Part shown: one piece after another, positions 1 through 8,977 of the stretch
Layout of the letters: every line of letters starts with the position of its first letter
Position numbering within the stretch: the stretch's first letter is position 1
Origin: Streptosporangiaceae bacterium
Lineage (GTDB): Bacteria > Actinomycetota > Actinomycetes > Streptosporangiales > Streptosporangiaceae
Assembly: GCA_025934635.1 (NCBI GenBank)
Contig: JAICWX010000044.1
Coordinates: forward strand, 1 to 40,731
Direction of reading: 5' to 3'
DNA length: 40,731 nucleotides
The notes under the pieces: model-generated
What the model was told of the DNA's origin: nothing
Databases searched by the model: none
The model's input: only the letters and a program-made list of their open reading frames with translations
Made by a program: the position numbers and the translations under genes

Positions 1-146
1 CGGTCACGCGACCCGCACTCGGCCGAATCGTGCCCGTACCACAACGCGGCAGCAACCCCGGCCCCGGGAACCCGCACTGAGCCGCAATTTCGCGCCCGCG
101 CGGCGCCCGGCCCGGGGATATGTGGCTAAGCGGCATTGCGCCCCGG

Positions 147-171
147 CGGCATTGATGCTCCATCGATGCCG
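147..171. repeat. 25-bp palindromic repeat element (copy 1)
   Basis: Two 11-base arms, CGGCATTGATG and CATCGATGCCG, flank a CTC loop and pair at 10 of 11 positions. The same design (11-base arms, 3-base loop, CATCGATG core) recurs twice near 24.5 kb. It lies downstream of the exporter operon, in the gene-free first 246 bases, in which nothing else was recognised. It could be an interspersed palindromic element or a protein-binding site; the function is unknown. Confidence 0.5.
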
Positions 172-246
172 TTCGGGTGCTGCGCGGATCCGGGGGTGGG
201 AAGTGATCACACGGGGCGGGGGCCGGCTGGGTGAAGCGTTTCGGGG

Positions 247-1812
247 TCAGTTCGCTGGCGGGCGGGCCGCGTCGTCCAGGACGAGAACGTGGTCGGCCTG
301 GCCGATCACCGCGGGGTCGTGGGTGGCGCAGATCACCGTCTGGTCCTCCTCGTGGGCGGCGGCCGTCAGCAGGGCGGCGACGGCCCGGGCGTTGTTCTCG
401 TCCAGCCTGGAGGTCGGCTCGTCGGCGATCAGCAGGCCCCGCGCGCTGGCGAGCGCCCGGGCCAGCGCCAGGCGCTGGGCTTCCCCGGCCGAGAGGCGCC
501 GGGCGCGCTGGCGGACCCGGCCGGCGAGCCCGGCCCGGGCCAGCGCCACGGCTGCGCGCTCGGCGGCGGCGTCCGCGTCCCAGCCGCGTATGCGCAGGGC
601 GAGCACGATGTTCTCTTCGGCGCTCAGGAACCCGATCGGGGCGGGCTGCTGGGACAGGTACCCGATGCGCTGACGGCGCAGGCTCGCGAGCTGCTCGCCG
701 TCGCGGTCGCCGAGCGGGCACCCGTCGAGCATGACCTGGCCCGAATTCGGGTGGTCGAGGCCGGCCGCCAGCTTGAGCAACGTCGTCTTCCCGGCCCCCG
801 AGCGGCCCGTGACGGCGGTCATCCGGCCGGGCGCGAAGTCGTACGTGAGGCCGCCGAGCACCTGGCGGCTGGCCGGCCCGTGCCCGTAACTGCGCGCCAC
901 GGAGCGCAGCCTGACCTGGACGGAGGACCAGCGGGCGGGCGGCTGCGGCCGGATGGCGGCTGGCGCCGGCCCGGCCGGGCCGGCATCGCCGTCCGCCCGC
1001 GTCACGATCACCCCGTCCGGGGCGGCCCGCACGCGGGCGCGGCGGCCGATGCCGCCCTGCGTGAGCAGATCGGCGGGAAGGCGCAGCCAGCCGTCGTCGA
1101 CCACGAGGGCCTCCTGCCCGGCGCGCCGGTCGCCGACGATCCGCCCGTCCCGGATCGTCAGGGTGCGGTCGGCGACCTCGGCGGTCGCCACATCGTGGGT
1201 CACGAGGAGGACGCTCGTGCCGCTGACGCGGGCGAGCTCGACGATCAGCGTGCGGATGGCATCGGCGCTGGCCTCGTCGAGCTCGCCGGTCGGCTCATCG
1301 GCGAGCAGCAGCGCCGGCCGGTGAGCCAGGGCCGCGCACAGCGCGATTCGCTGCCGCTCGCCGCCGGACAGCTCCCCGGGCACCGCGTCGGCCCGGCCGG
1401 CCAGGGCGGTGGCCCCGAGCAGCTCATCGACGCGGGTACGGCGCTCCCGCCGCGGCACTCCCCGCAGCGCGAGCGGCAGCGCGACGGCGTCCCGGAGGCG
1501 AAGATCGGGACTCAGCGCCGTCTCGGTGTGCTGCCCGAGGAACCCCATCAGCTCGTGCCGAAGGCGCGACCGGGAACCCGCGGACATCCGGCCGATGTCA
1601 CGGCCCAGCACGCGGACCGCCCCGGCCGACGGCAGCTGGATCCCGGCGACCACGCGCAGGAGCGTGCTCTTCCCGGCACCGCTGGGGCCGAGGATGGCCA
1701 GCACCTCGCCGCGGGCCAGCTCGAGGTTCGTCCCGGCCAGGGCCGCCGCGTCGCCCTCATTCGTGCGGTGCACGCAGAATACGTCGCTCAGCTCGACCGC
1801 CGCCTCGCTCAA
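247..1812 (-). CDS. ABC transporter ATP-binding protein with two fused nucleotide-binding domains
   Basis: Predicted cytoplasmic ATPase subunit of an FtsX/MacB-type exporter. Two complete ABC domains lie in one chain of about 521 residues. The first has Walker A GPSGAGKST (about residue 42), signature LSGGERQ (about 148) and Walker B LLLADEPTGELD. The second has Walker A GRSGAGKTT (about 336), signature LSAGEAQ and Walker B LLIADEPTSRLD. The preferred start is a TTG that overlaps the upstream permease stop as TTGA and sits 9 bases after GGGGGAG; an ATG at 1842 or an upstream in-frame start at 1899 is possible. The tandem domain layout means one polypeptide could supply both ATPase sites for the large permease encoded just upstream. 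The substrate cannot be deduced; this class usually handles lipoproteins, peptides or lipids. Confidence 0.9.
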   Translation of the reverse strand: MSEAAVELSDVFCVHRTNEGDAAALAGTNLELARGEVLAILGPSGAGKSTLLRVVAGIQLPSAGAVRVLGRDIGRMSAGSRSRLRHELMGFLGQHTETALSPDLRLRDAVALPLALRGVPRRERRTRVDELLGATALAGRADAVPGELSGGERQRIALCAALAHRPALLLADEPTGELDEASADAIRTLIVELARVSGTSVLLVTHDVATAEVADRTLTIRDGRIVGDRRAGQEALVVDDGWLRLPADLLTQGGIGRRARVRAAPDGVIVTRADGDAGPAGPAPAAIRPQPPARWSSVQVRLRSVARSYGHGPASRQVLGGLTYDFAPGRMTAVTGRSGAGKTTLLKLAAGLDHPNSGQVMLDGCPLGDRDGEQLASLRRQRIGYLSQQPAPIGFLSAEENIVLALRIRGWDADAAAERAAVALARAGLAGRVRQRARRLSAGEAQRLALARALASARGLLIADEPTSRLDENNARAVAALLTAAAHEEDQTVICATHDPAVIGQADHVLVLDDAARPPAN

Positions 1813-4799
1813 CGGGGCACGCTCCCCCGCGGCGCCAGCCATCCGGCCAGCGAGAGCACCGCGAGCAGGGCGGCGGCCCAGGCGGCCAGCGCCACCCACG
1901 GAACAACCGTCACTACCGGCGGGCGCGGCTCGGCGACGGCGCCCGCGGCGCGAACGCTCGCGACAGCCAGCCGGGTCAGCAGCACCGCGACCCCGAGCCC
2001 GGCGATCACGCCCAGCACGCTCGCGAGCGCGAGCCGGACCCGCAGCTCGGCCCGGAGTCCGCGCGGATCGACGCCCTGCTCCTCGAGGTCTGACTCAAGC
2101 AGCCGGTCGCGGGCTCCGCCGAGCAGGGCCGCCAGCAGCCCGACGACGGCCAGCAGGGCGGACAGCGCTGCCGCCGCGACCAGCGTGCCGAGCACCCCGC
2201 GCGCCACCGGCGCGTCCCGCAGCTGGTTATCGATGTCGACGCGGAACGAGGAGTCAAGCCGGACGAGCGGCCCGCGGCCCAGCGCGGCGCGCAGCCCCGC
2301 GAGGTGCCCGGTCCCGATCCACAGCTCGTCGGGCCGGCCCTGACCGGGGAGCTGCGCGTCCAGGGCCGCCGCGAGCGTGGCCTCGTCGGCGACGACGAAG
2401 CCGGCCGGCCCGGGGGGAAGCGCCGGGAAACGGCGGATGACCCCCACCACGCGCGCCGTCACCGGCAGGCCGTCGACCGTCAGCGCCATGCGCCCGCCCG
2501 GCCCGGCGGAGGCGGCGGTCTGCGGATCGGCGAGCACCGGGACCGGGTGCGTGTCGGCCGGCTGGGCCGGCCGGAGCACGCCAGGTTCGCCGCTCGCGTC
2601 GAAGCCGACCAGCGCGACGGCGCCGCCGGGCACCGGCGCGGCCGCCGTCGCCGCGCCTACCCCGCGCCAGGCGGCGAGCGGCACCCGCAGCAGCGGTCCG
2701 CCGCGAGCGGGCAGCGCGAGCAGCGGCCCGAGCACGACGCGCGTGCGGGCCTGAGTCGCGGCGCCCGGGTTCTCGCCGTTCTGGTGGCCGTTGGTGACCG
2801 CGACCCCGGCGGGTTCGTCGAGCTCCAGCGCCTGGAGCTCCCACCGTCCGCTCGGCACGGCGGCGCGCAGGAGCGTGCCGCCAGCGCCGGCTGTTCCCAG
2901 CGCCACCGGCCGGACCGCTCCCCCGGGACCGCGCAGATCCGCGATCACGTCGACCGCGAGGTCCGGCGAGGAAGCGCGCAGCGACAGCCACCGCGCGCCG
3001 TCCGGAAGCACCGGTCCGGGCACCCGGACCGGGCCGGCCGGCTCGAGACGCCGGGCGAGCACGGCCAGGGGCGCCGAGCCGTCGCCCGGCCGCCAGCCGT
3101 GGAGCTGGATGAGCCCGGCCGCGGGAACGCCGAGCGCGGGAACCGTCACGGTTCCCCCGCCGCTCGCGTAGTTCGCCTCGGTCCGGCGGACAGGCAGCAC
3201 GGCACCGCCCGCGACCGCCTGCCAGTGCCCGAGCGGAGCGAGCTCGAGCGGGGTGCTGAAATCCGGCCCCGGCGAGACGAGCGCGTCGAGCGGGACGCGG
3301 TCGGCCGCCTGATCCGCCGCGCTGCGGATCAGCGTTGACCGGTAGGCGAGGGCGAAGCCGCCGAGGCCGACGGCGACGGTGAGGAAGGCGATGGCCAGCG
3401 CCGGCATCGCGGTGGAGCGGGCGAGGTTGACCAGCGCGAGGCGGGCGAGCACCGGGCCGCCCCGGGCCACCCGCTCGGCTCCCCGCAGCACCACCCCGGC
3501 GGCACGGAACGTCAGCACTCCGAGGGCCACGCAGCCAAGCGGCGCGAGCAGCAGCGCCAGCGCGTGACCGCTGCCCGGGCCCGCGGCCAGCGTGGCTACC
3601 AGGGCCGATGCCGCCGCGACGGCCAGCCCGTCCGTCAGCCGGGCGCTGGACACCAGGACCACCGCGGTGAGCAGCGCGGTCGCCGCCAGCCAGCCGGCCG
3701 CCAGCGTGACCGCCCCGGCGGGGGTGAGCACGCTGTGCGTCAAGATCGCGCCCGCCGGTTCTCCCTCGGTCCTCGCCAGCAGCGCCGCGGCCCCGATTCC
3801 GGCGGCTGCCCCGAGGCTCAGCGCGGCCGCGCACAGCCAGCCGGATTCCGCCATGACGAACAGGACGCAGTGCCGCGTACGGGCGCCCGCGTTGCGGAGC
3901 CGGTCGAGCTCGGCCCGCTGATCGCGGCGAAGGCCGCCGCCGGCCAAGACGATGAACAGCGCCAGCGCCGTGATCGCGCCGCCGCCCGCGAGCAGCAGCC
4001 GCTGCGGCGCCGCGCTCTGCTGGGCGCGCGCCTCGTCCAGGACGGTGAACGGCGCGCTCAGGCTGAACTGGCTTCCGCTCAGCAGCAGGCGGGCCTGCGA
4101 GCGGGCCAGCCGGTCCTCGACGCCGGCCAGCTGCCACCCGTGCAGCCGCGTGGTGACGAACGGCGCCAGCCAGCTGTGCGTGCGGTACAGGCCGCTCAGC
4201 CCCGGCAGCGACGCCAGTCCGGCGACGTCCCCGGTCAGGAGCACCGGCGCGGAACCCGAGCCGGACGGCGTGAACCCGAGGGGGACCGCCGAGCGCAGCC
4301 GGGCCGGGCCGGCGACCTGGATACGGACGCCGATCGCGGCCAGGGCCGAGGGGACCTGGCCGCCCCCGGCGAGCAGCATCGGGCAGCGCTCCGGGCGGCA
4401 GGGTCCCAGCCGGCCCGGCGCCGGGCCGGCGAGCCACCGGCCCAGCGGGGCGATCGCGGCCGGGCGCACGACCACTCCGTCCAGCCGCACCGGGTTCATC
4501 AGCACCACCTCGGTCTGCGCTCCGAGGCCGAGCCCGCTCAGCAGCGCCCGCGCCCGGTCCGCCACGCCCGGGCTGACGACTCCCTGCCAGGTGACGCGGA
4601 CCTCGCTCGCCAGGGGCGAGGTCCGCGTCAGCACTGACCGGGCACTCTGATCGCCCGCCACCTGCGACTCCGCTGCCACCCCGACGGCGAACGCCGCCGC
4701 CAGCGCGATGCCCAGCACGGGGAGCAGCCACCGGGCCGGGCGCCGCCGGGCGCGCGCCGCCGCCAGCATGAGCGGCGCAGGCAAGCCATGCACGGGCAC
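1809..4799 (-). CDS. FtsX/MacB-type ABC transporter permease, large
   Basis: Integral membrane subunit of about 996 residues. It has an N-terminal membrane segment (about residues 24-45), a large extracytoplasmic domain, a central cluster of hydrophobic segments (about 265-500), a second extracytoplasmic domain and three C-terminal segments (about 860-990). This is the duplicated FtsX-like topology of long actinobacterial permeases. The start is GTG at 4799 with AGGTGAGGAC (complement of 4811-4820) 11 bases upstream. Its stop overlaps the start of the tandem-ATPase gene, so the two are probably translationally coupled and form one transporter. The substrate is unknown. Confidence 0.88.
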   Translation of the reverse strand: MPVHGLPAPLMLAAARARRRPARWLLPVLGIALAAAFAVGVAAESQVAGDQSARSVLTRTSPLASEVRVTWQGVVSPGVADRARALLSGLGLGAQTEVVLMNPVRLDGVVVRPAAIAPLGRWLAGPAPGRLGPCRPERCPMLLAGGGQVPSALAAIGVRIQVAGPARLRSAVPLGFTPSGSGSAPVLLTGDVAGLASLPGLSGLYRTHSWLAPFVTTRLHGWQLAGVEDRLARSQARLLLSGSQFSLSAPFTVLDEARAQQSAAPQRLLLAGGGAITALALFIVLAGGGLRRDQRAELDRLRNAGARTRHCVLFVMAESGWLCAAALSLGAAAGIGAAALLARTEGEPAGAILTHSVLTPAGAVTLAAGWLAATALLTAVVLVSSARLTDGLAVAAASALVATLAAGPGSGHALALLLAPLGCVALGVLTFRAAGVVLRGAERVARGGPVLARLALVNLARSTAMPALAIAFLTVAVGLGGFALAYRSTLIRSAADQAADRVPLDALVSPGPDFSTPLELAPLGHWQAVAGGAVLPVRRTEANYASGGGTVTVPALGVPAAGLIQLHGWRPGDGSAPLAVLARRLEPAGPVRVPGPVLPDGARWLSLRASSPDLAVDVIADLRGPGGAVRPVALGTAGAGGTLLRAAVPSGRWELQALELDEPAGVAVTNGHQNGENPGAATQARTRVVLGPLLALPARGGPLLRVPLAAWRGVGAATAAAPVPGGAVALVGFDASGEPGVLRPAQPADTHPVPVLADPQTAASAGPGGRMALTVDGLPVTARVVGVIRRFPALPPGPAGFVVADEATLAAALDAQLPGQGRPDELWIGTGHLAGLRAALGRGPLVRLDSSFRVDIDNQLRDAPVARGVLGTLVAAAALSALLAVVGLLAALLGGARDRLLESDLEEQGVDPRGLRAELRVRLALASVLGVIAGLGVAVLLTRLAVASVRAAGAVAEPRPPVVTVVPWVALAAWAAALLAVLSLAGWLAPRGSVPR

Positions 4800-5317
4800 T
4801 TCTGGTCCCCGTCCTCACCTAGGAGGCGTTACATTCAGCAACATAGTTATTCCGGCCGGCGACGACAGCGTGCCGACCGGCCCCATTGTCGCACGTGCCC
4901 GAGTTGTCACACGGACCCGAGCGCGGGGCGGCCGGGGCGGAACCGGGGCATCGCGACGTTTATCGATTCGTGACCTCGCGGTTAATCTCCGCGATACAGC
5001 AATCTGGCAAGCTCGTCCAGTGCCAGGATGGCCGGATCTGGGCAAGTCTTCTCGGGACAACTGCGGTGGGCAGCGACAATCCGGTCGTCGGCGCCTGTGA
5101 ACTCGATGGTGACGATGGAGTACGTCAGAAGATCATCACGGCGGGACCGAACGCGTGACGGGGAACGGCTCATCCGGTGTCCCGCGCGTGTACGCGACTT
5201 AGCGAACGACGGGGCTGAATGGCCATTTGCAGTTGCCGTACAGCCATGAAGCCCGGACGGGCCGGCCAGGGTGCTCCGTGGCAGCCGGACAATTCACATC
5301 AACGAGAGGAAGATAAA
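4800..5317. other. intergenic leader region between divergent ABC systems
   Basis: About 520 bases separate the minus-strand exporter from the plus-strand Liv operon. It must hold the promoters of both, but no convincing -35/-10 pair was found. The section around 4831-4850 is locally AT-richer than its surroundings. A minus-strand open frame at 4982-5173 (63 codons, ATG start) encodes a plausible-looking acidic peptide containing CPEKTCPDPAILALDELARL. I do not recognise it, it has no good ribosome-binding site, and I do not call it as a gene. Confidence 0.4.
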
Positions 5318-6595
5318 TTGAGACGAACGCCTGCGATCGCCGCCTTGGCCGCGATCGCCCTCGCGGTTGTCGGTTGTAGTAGCAGTGGCAGCAGCAGCAC
5401 CGGCGGCGGCGGTTCAACGAGCGGTTCGTCGGGCGGGACGGTCGACGTCTACTCGAGCCTGCCGCTGCAGGGCGCCTCGACCGCGCAGACCGCTCCGATG
5501 GTCAACGGCATGAAGCTCGCGCTCTCCCAGGCGGGCGGCAAGGCCGGCCAGTGGACGGTGAACTACCAGTCGCTCGACGACTCGACCGCGGCGGCCGGCA
5601 AGTGGGACCCCGGTCAGACGGCAGCCAACGCGCGCAAGGTGGCGACGGATCCCAAGGCCGTCTACTACATGGGCGAGTTCAACTCGGGTGCCAGCGAGGT
5701 GTCGATCCCGATCCTCAACCAGGGGGGAATCCCCCAGGTCAGCCCGGCGAATACGTACGTCGGGCTGACGACGAGCCTGCCGGGCAGTGCGGCCGGCGAG
5801 CCGCAGAAGTACTACCCGAACGGGACCCGCACCTACTTGCGGATTGTGCCGATCGACTCGATCCAGGCCGCCTCCGACCTGATCGCGATGAAGCAGGCCG
5901 GCTGCACCAAGGTCGCCGTCGCCAACGACAAGGAGGCGTACGGGGCCGGCCTGGCGACGCTGCTCGGGCTGGAGAAGAGCTTCTACGGGGTCACGATCAC
6001 GAGCGACACCGGGATCGACCCGACCGCGCCCAACTTCCGTTCCTACGCCTCGACGATCCAGGGCCAGGGAGCCGACTGCTTCTTCTTCGCCGGCATCGTC
6101 TCCAACGGCGCCGTCCAGCTCACCAAGGACGTCAACTCGGCACTGCCCAAGGCCAAGATCTTCGGCGGTGACGGCGTCTGCACGGACGCCTACACGGCCG
6201 CGTCGAAGGGCGGCGTCCCGGCCTCGATCGACCCGCTGATCCAGTGCACGGTCGCGACCCAGGACCTGGCCGCGTACCCGGGCGGCAAGGACTTCCTGGC
6301 TGCCTACAAGGCCAAGTACGGCACGGCGGATCCCGACCCGTACGCGATCTACGGCTACGAGGCGATGAAGCTCGGGCTCGACACGATCAAGAGCCTCGGC
6401 GCCAAGGGAAACAGCAAGGCGGCCGTGCTCCACGCGCTGTTCTCGATCACCGCGCGCGACTCGGTGCTGGGCAGCTACGGGTTCGACAAGAACGGCGACA
6501 CGACGCTGAAGGCTTATGGCCTGTACAAGGTCGGGTCCGACGGCGAGCCGGTCTTCCTCAAGACGATCACGCCCACCAAGACCGTCCAGAGCTAG
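5318..6595 (+). CDS. livK: Branched-chain amino acid-type ABC transporter substrate-binding lipoprotein
   Basis: Extracellular ligand-binding component (type 1 periplasmic-binding fold) feeding the permeases and ATPases downstream. The start is TTG at 5318, chosen because AGAGGA lies 7 bases upstream and because it gives a proper lipoprotein signal peptide: RR, a hydrophobic stretch, then lipobox VVGC with Cys20, followed by a Ser/Gly-rich linker. The mature part shows LivK-type features: a MVNGMKLAL helix, a YYMGEFNSG segment, and IYGYEAMKLGLD near the C terminus. The protein has about 425 residues, normal for the family. The ligand may be a branched-chain amino acid, an amide or an aromatic acid; the sequence does not decide. 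Confidence 0.92.
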   Translation: MRRTPAIAALAAIALAVVGCSSSGSSSTGGGGSTSGSSGGTVDVYSSLPLQGASTAQTAPMVNGMKLALSQAGGKAGQWTVNYQSLDDSTAAAGKWDPGQTAANARKVATDPKAVYYMGEFNSGASEVSIPILNQGGIPQVSPANTYVGLTTSLPGSAAGEPQKYYPNGTRTYLRIVPIDSIQAASDLIAMKQAGCTKVAVANDKEAYGAGLATLLGLEKSFYGVTITSDTGIDPTAPNFRSYASTIQGQGADCFFFAGIVSNGAVQLTKDVNSALPKAKIFGGDGVCTDAYTAASKGGVPASIDPLIQCTVATQDLAAYPGGKDFLAAYKAKYGTADPDPYAIYGYEAMKLGLDTIKSLGAKGNSKAAVLHALFSITARDSVLGSYGFDKNGDTTLKAYGLYKVGSDGEPVFLKTITPTKTVQS

Positions 6596-6600
6596 CAAAA

Positions 6601-6631
6601 CGTGGAGGGGGCGCACAATGCCCCCTCCACG
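6601..6631 (+). terminator. Perfect 12-bp hairpin between substrate-binding protein and permease genes
   Basis: The arms CGTGGAGGGGGC (6601-6612) and GCCCCCTCCACG (6620-6631) are perfect complements around a 7-base loop. The hairpin starts 6 bases after the livK stop codon and ends 46 bases before the livH start. No T-run follows, so it is not a classic intrinsic terminator. A stable hairpin here would protect the 3' end of the livK message or partly stop transcription, giving more binding protein than permease, as is common in such operons. Confidence 0.65.
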
Positions 6632-6677
6632 ACCGCTAGGCTGCATCGACACTCCGCCGTAGGGCAACCAGGGACCA

Positions 6678-7787
6678 GTGGAAACCACAACGATTTCGCC
6701 AAGCCCGCTCGCGGCGGCGGCACGCCCGCTCGCAGCCGTTCGCCGCTACGCCGGCCGCTGGGGCCTGATCGCGGCGCTCGCGGCGCTGCCGGTCTACTAC
6801 GGCATCGCCGATCTGACCCACGGCTACCAGGCCGGCTTGGTAGCGGGTCACGCGGTGATCCATCACGATCTGTCGAAGCTGGGCTTCAACTTCGCCGAGG
6901 GCCTGTCCAACGGGGCGATCTGGGCCCTGATCGCGATCGGGTACACCCTCGTCTACGGAATCATCGAGCTGATCAACTTCGCCCACGGCGACGTGTTCAT
7001 GATCGGCTCGTTCACCGCCGTCGGACTGTGGGCGACGCTCGGGCTCGGGCTTACCACTGGCGCCCTGGGGGTGGTCGGCGGCCTGCTGGTGACGCTGGTC
7101 ATCGCGATGCTGGTGACGGGGTCACTGAACGCCCTGATCGAGCGGGTCGCCTACCGGCCGCTGCGGGGCGCGCCCAAGCTCGCGTCGCTGATCACCGCGG
7201 TCGGCTTCTCGTTCATCCTGCAGAACGTCGGCTTGCTCTGGCGGGGGGGCTCGCCGCAGAGCGTGACCGACCTGATCCACGCGCAGCAACCGGTGTTCAC
7301 CATCGCCGGGGTACCCATCTTGCGCGGGTACATCCTCGCCTTCGCCGTGATGATCCCGCTCGTCTTCGCGCTGACCTGGTTCATCAACCGGACCCGGGCC
7401 GGCCGGGCGATGCGCGCCACCGCCCAGGACCCCGAGGCGGCCCGCCTGATGGGCATCAACGTCAACACCACGATCTCGCTCACCTTCCTGCTCGGCGGCA
7501 TGCTGGCCGGCGCCGCGGGCCTGGTGTACGCGCTCTACGAGACGAACGTCTGGTACTTCCAGGGCTTCAAGGCCGGGCTGATCGCGTTCACGGCGGCGGT
7601 CATGGGAGGCATCGGCAACGTCCGCGGAGCCGTGCTCGGCGGACTGATCATCGGCGTCATCCAGTCGCTGGCCGATTCGCGGCTGGGCCCGCAGTGGACC
7701 GAGGCGGTCGTGTTCGGCTACCTGATCGCCATCATGGTCCTGCGCCCGCGCGGCCTGCTCGGCGAGGAGACGAGGGAGGCGGGATGA
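6678..7787 (+). CDS. livH: Branched-chain amino acid-type ABC transporter permease (LivH family)
   Basis: Inner-membrane permease of about 369 residues with multiple hydrophobic helices. The LivH signature region is visible: NGAIWALIAIGYTLVYGIIE, then INFAHGDVFMIG, and later GRAMRATAQDPEAARLMGIN, the cytoplasmic loop that contacts the ATPase. The start is GTG at 6678, preceded by CAGGGA. An N-terminal extension of about 60 residues with one extra hydrophobic stretch precedes the conserved core, longer than in E. coli LivH. The stop overlaps the next start as ATGA, which suggests coupled translation with livM. Confidence 0.93.
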   Translation: METTTISPSPLAAAARPLAAVRRYAGRWGLIAALAALPVYYGIADLTHGYQAGLVAGHAVIHHDLSKLGFNFAEGLSNGAIWALIAIGYTLVYGIIELINFAHGDVFMIGSFTAVGLWATLGLGLTTGALGVVGGLLVTLVIAMLVTGSLNALIERVAYRPLRGAPKLASLITAVGFSFILQNVGLLWRGGSPQSVTDLIHAQQPVFTIAGVPILRGYILAFAVMIPLVFALTWFINRTRAGRAMRATAQDPEAARLMGINVNTTISLTFLLGGMLAGAAGLVYALYETNVWYFQGFKAGLIAFTAAVMGGIGNVRGAVLGGLIIGVIQSLADSRLGPQWTEAVVFGYLIAIMVLRPRGLLGEETREAG

Positions 7788-8977
7788 GCGAGTTGCGCGC
7801 GCGACTGCACGGTTGGCGCGAGGCGGCGCAGAAGCGTCTCCCGCGGCAGTGGAACCGGGCGCTGGCGGGATCGCTTATCGTGATCGGAATCGTGCTGCCG
7901 TTCCTGTTCTCGTCGTCCAGCGGGTTCATGAACGCGACGATCATCGCGGTGGCCTACGCGGTGATGTCGCTGGGCCTGAACGTCGTCGTGGGGTTCGCCG
8001 GGCTGCTCGATCTGGGGTACGTCGCCTTCTACGCGCTCGGCGCGTACTCGCTCGGGTGGTTCGGCTCCGGGTTCTTCTTCAAGGCCCAAATCCACGCGCT
8101 GGTCTCGCCCGTCGCGAGCACGCTGCCCGGCGTCCACCTCAACTTCATCCTGATCCTGATCGGCGCCGCGCTCATCTGCGCGGCGGCCGGAGTGGTGATC
8201 GGCCTGCCGACGCTGCGCCTGCGCGGTGACTACATCGCGATCGTCACGCTCGCGTTCGGCGAGATCATCGGCGTGGTGGCGGTCAACGGCCAGAGCGTCC
8301 ACGTCGGCGGCGGCATGACGCTGACCGCCGGCAACCTCGGCATCAGCGCGGTCGACGCGCCGTACTTCCCCGGCATCGGGTCGTTCAACCTGCTGAACCT
8401 GCGACCCTGGTACTGGCTGATCTTCGCCATCTTGCTCGTCGTGCTGTTCGTCAACCTGCGGCTGCGCGACTCCCGGCTCGGCCGGGCCTGGGTCGCGCTG
8501 CGCGAGGACGAGGTCGCGGCGGTCTCGATGGGCATTCCGCTGGTCAGGACGAAACTGCTCGCGTACGCGATCGGCGCCGCGTTCGGAGGCATGTCGGGTG
8601 CGTTCTTCGGTACCTACTACACCACGGTCAACGCCGGGCAGTTCCAGTTCGGGTTCTCGATCTTCATCCTCGCCATGGTCATCATCGGCGGGCTCGGGTC
8701 CATCTGGGGAGCGGTCGTCGGCGGGCTGGCGCTGGGCTACATCAACAACTACCTGATTCCTGACGTCCTGAACGGCATCCCCGCCAAGCTGGGGTTCGAC
8801 TTCCAGCTGACCCAGGTGGAGTTCGGGATCTTCGGGTTCCTGCTGGTGATCATGATGATACTCCGGCCGCAGGGCCTGCTCCCCGAACGACGGCGTCAGC
8901 TCGAGCTCACGGCTGAGATCGCGGCAGCGGACGCCCAGCTCACGGAGGCTCCGGGCACCCCGGGAGGCGGAACGTGA
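7784..8977 (+). CDS. livM: Branched-chain amino acid-type ABC transporter permease (LivM family)
   Basis: Second membrane subunit, about 397 residues. Family features are LGLNVVVGFAGLLDLGYVAF, GLPTLRLRGDYIAIVTLAFG and the ATPase-contact loop GRAWVALREDEVAAVSMGI. The start is ATG at 7784, which overlaps the livH stop (ATGA) and follows GGGAGG. Translation of the same frame can be extended upstream through livH, but that part is out-of-frame shadow sequence. The gene ends with GTGA, overlapping the livG start. LivM should pair with LivH to form the translocation channel. Confidence 0.93.
   Translation: MSELRARLHGWREAAQKRLPRQWNRALAGSLIVIGIVLPFLFSSSSGFMNATIIAVAYAVMSLGLNVVVGFAGLLDLGYVAFYALGAYSLGWFGSGFFFKAQIHALVSPVASTLPGVHLNFILILIGAALICAAAGVVIGLPTLRLRGDYIAIVTLAFGEIIGVVAVNGQSVHVGGGMTLTAGNLGISAVDAPYFPGIGSFNLLNLRPWYWLIFAILLVVLFVNLRLRDSRLGRAWVALREDEVAAVSMGIPLVRTKLLAYAIGAAFGGMSGAFFGTYYTTVNAGQFQFGFSIFILAMVIIGGLGSIWGAVVGGLALGYINNYLIPDVLNGIPAKLGFDFQLTQVEFGIFGFLLVIMMILRPQGLLPERRRQLELTAEIAAADAQLTEAPGTPGGGT

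Noticed and set aside
289..2343. Long plus-strand open frames opposite the ABC exporter genes
   Set aside because: They are antisense to clearly conserved ABC and FtsX genes; their Arg/Gly/Pro-rich composition is typical of shadows in GC-rich DNA.
4982..5173. 63-codon minus-strand frame in the ABC intergenic region
   Set aside because: Plausible peptide but no recognised family and no good ribosome-binding site; mentioned only under the intergenic region.
6602..7783. N-terminal extension of livM frame through livH
   Set aside because: It runs in a different frame through the conserved livH gene; the ATGA-coupled start at 7784 is clearly right.
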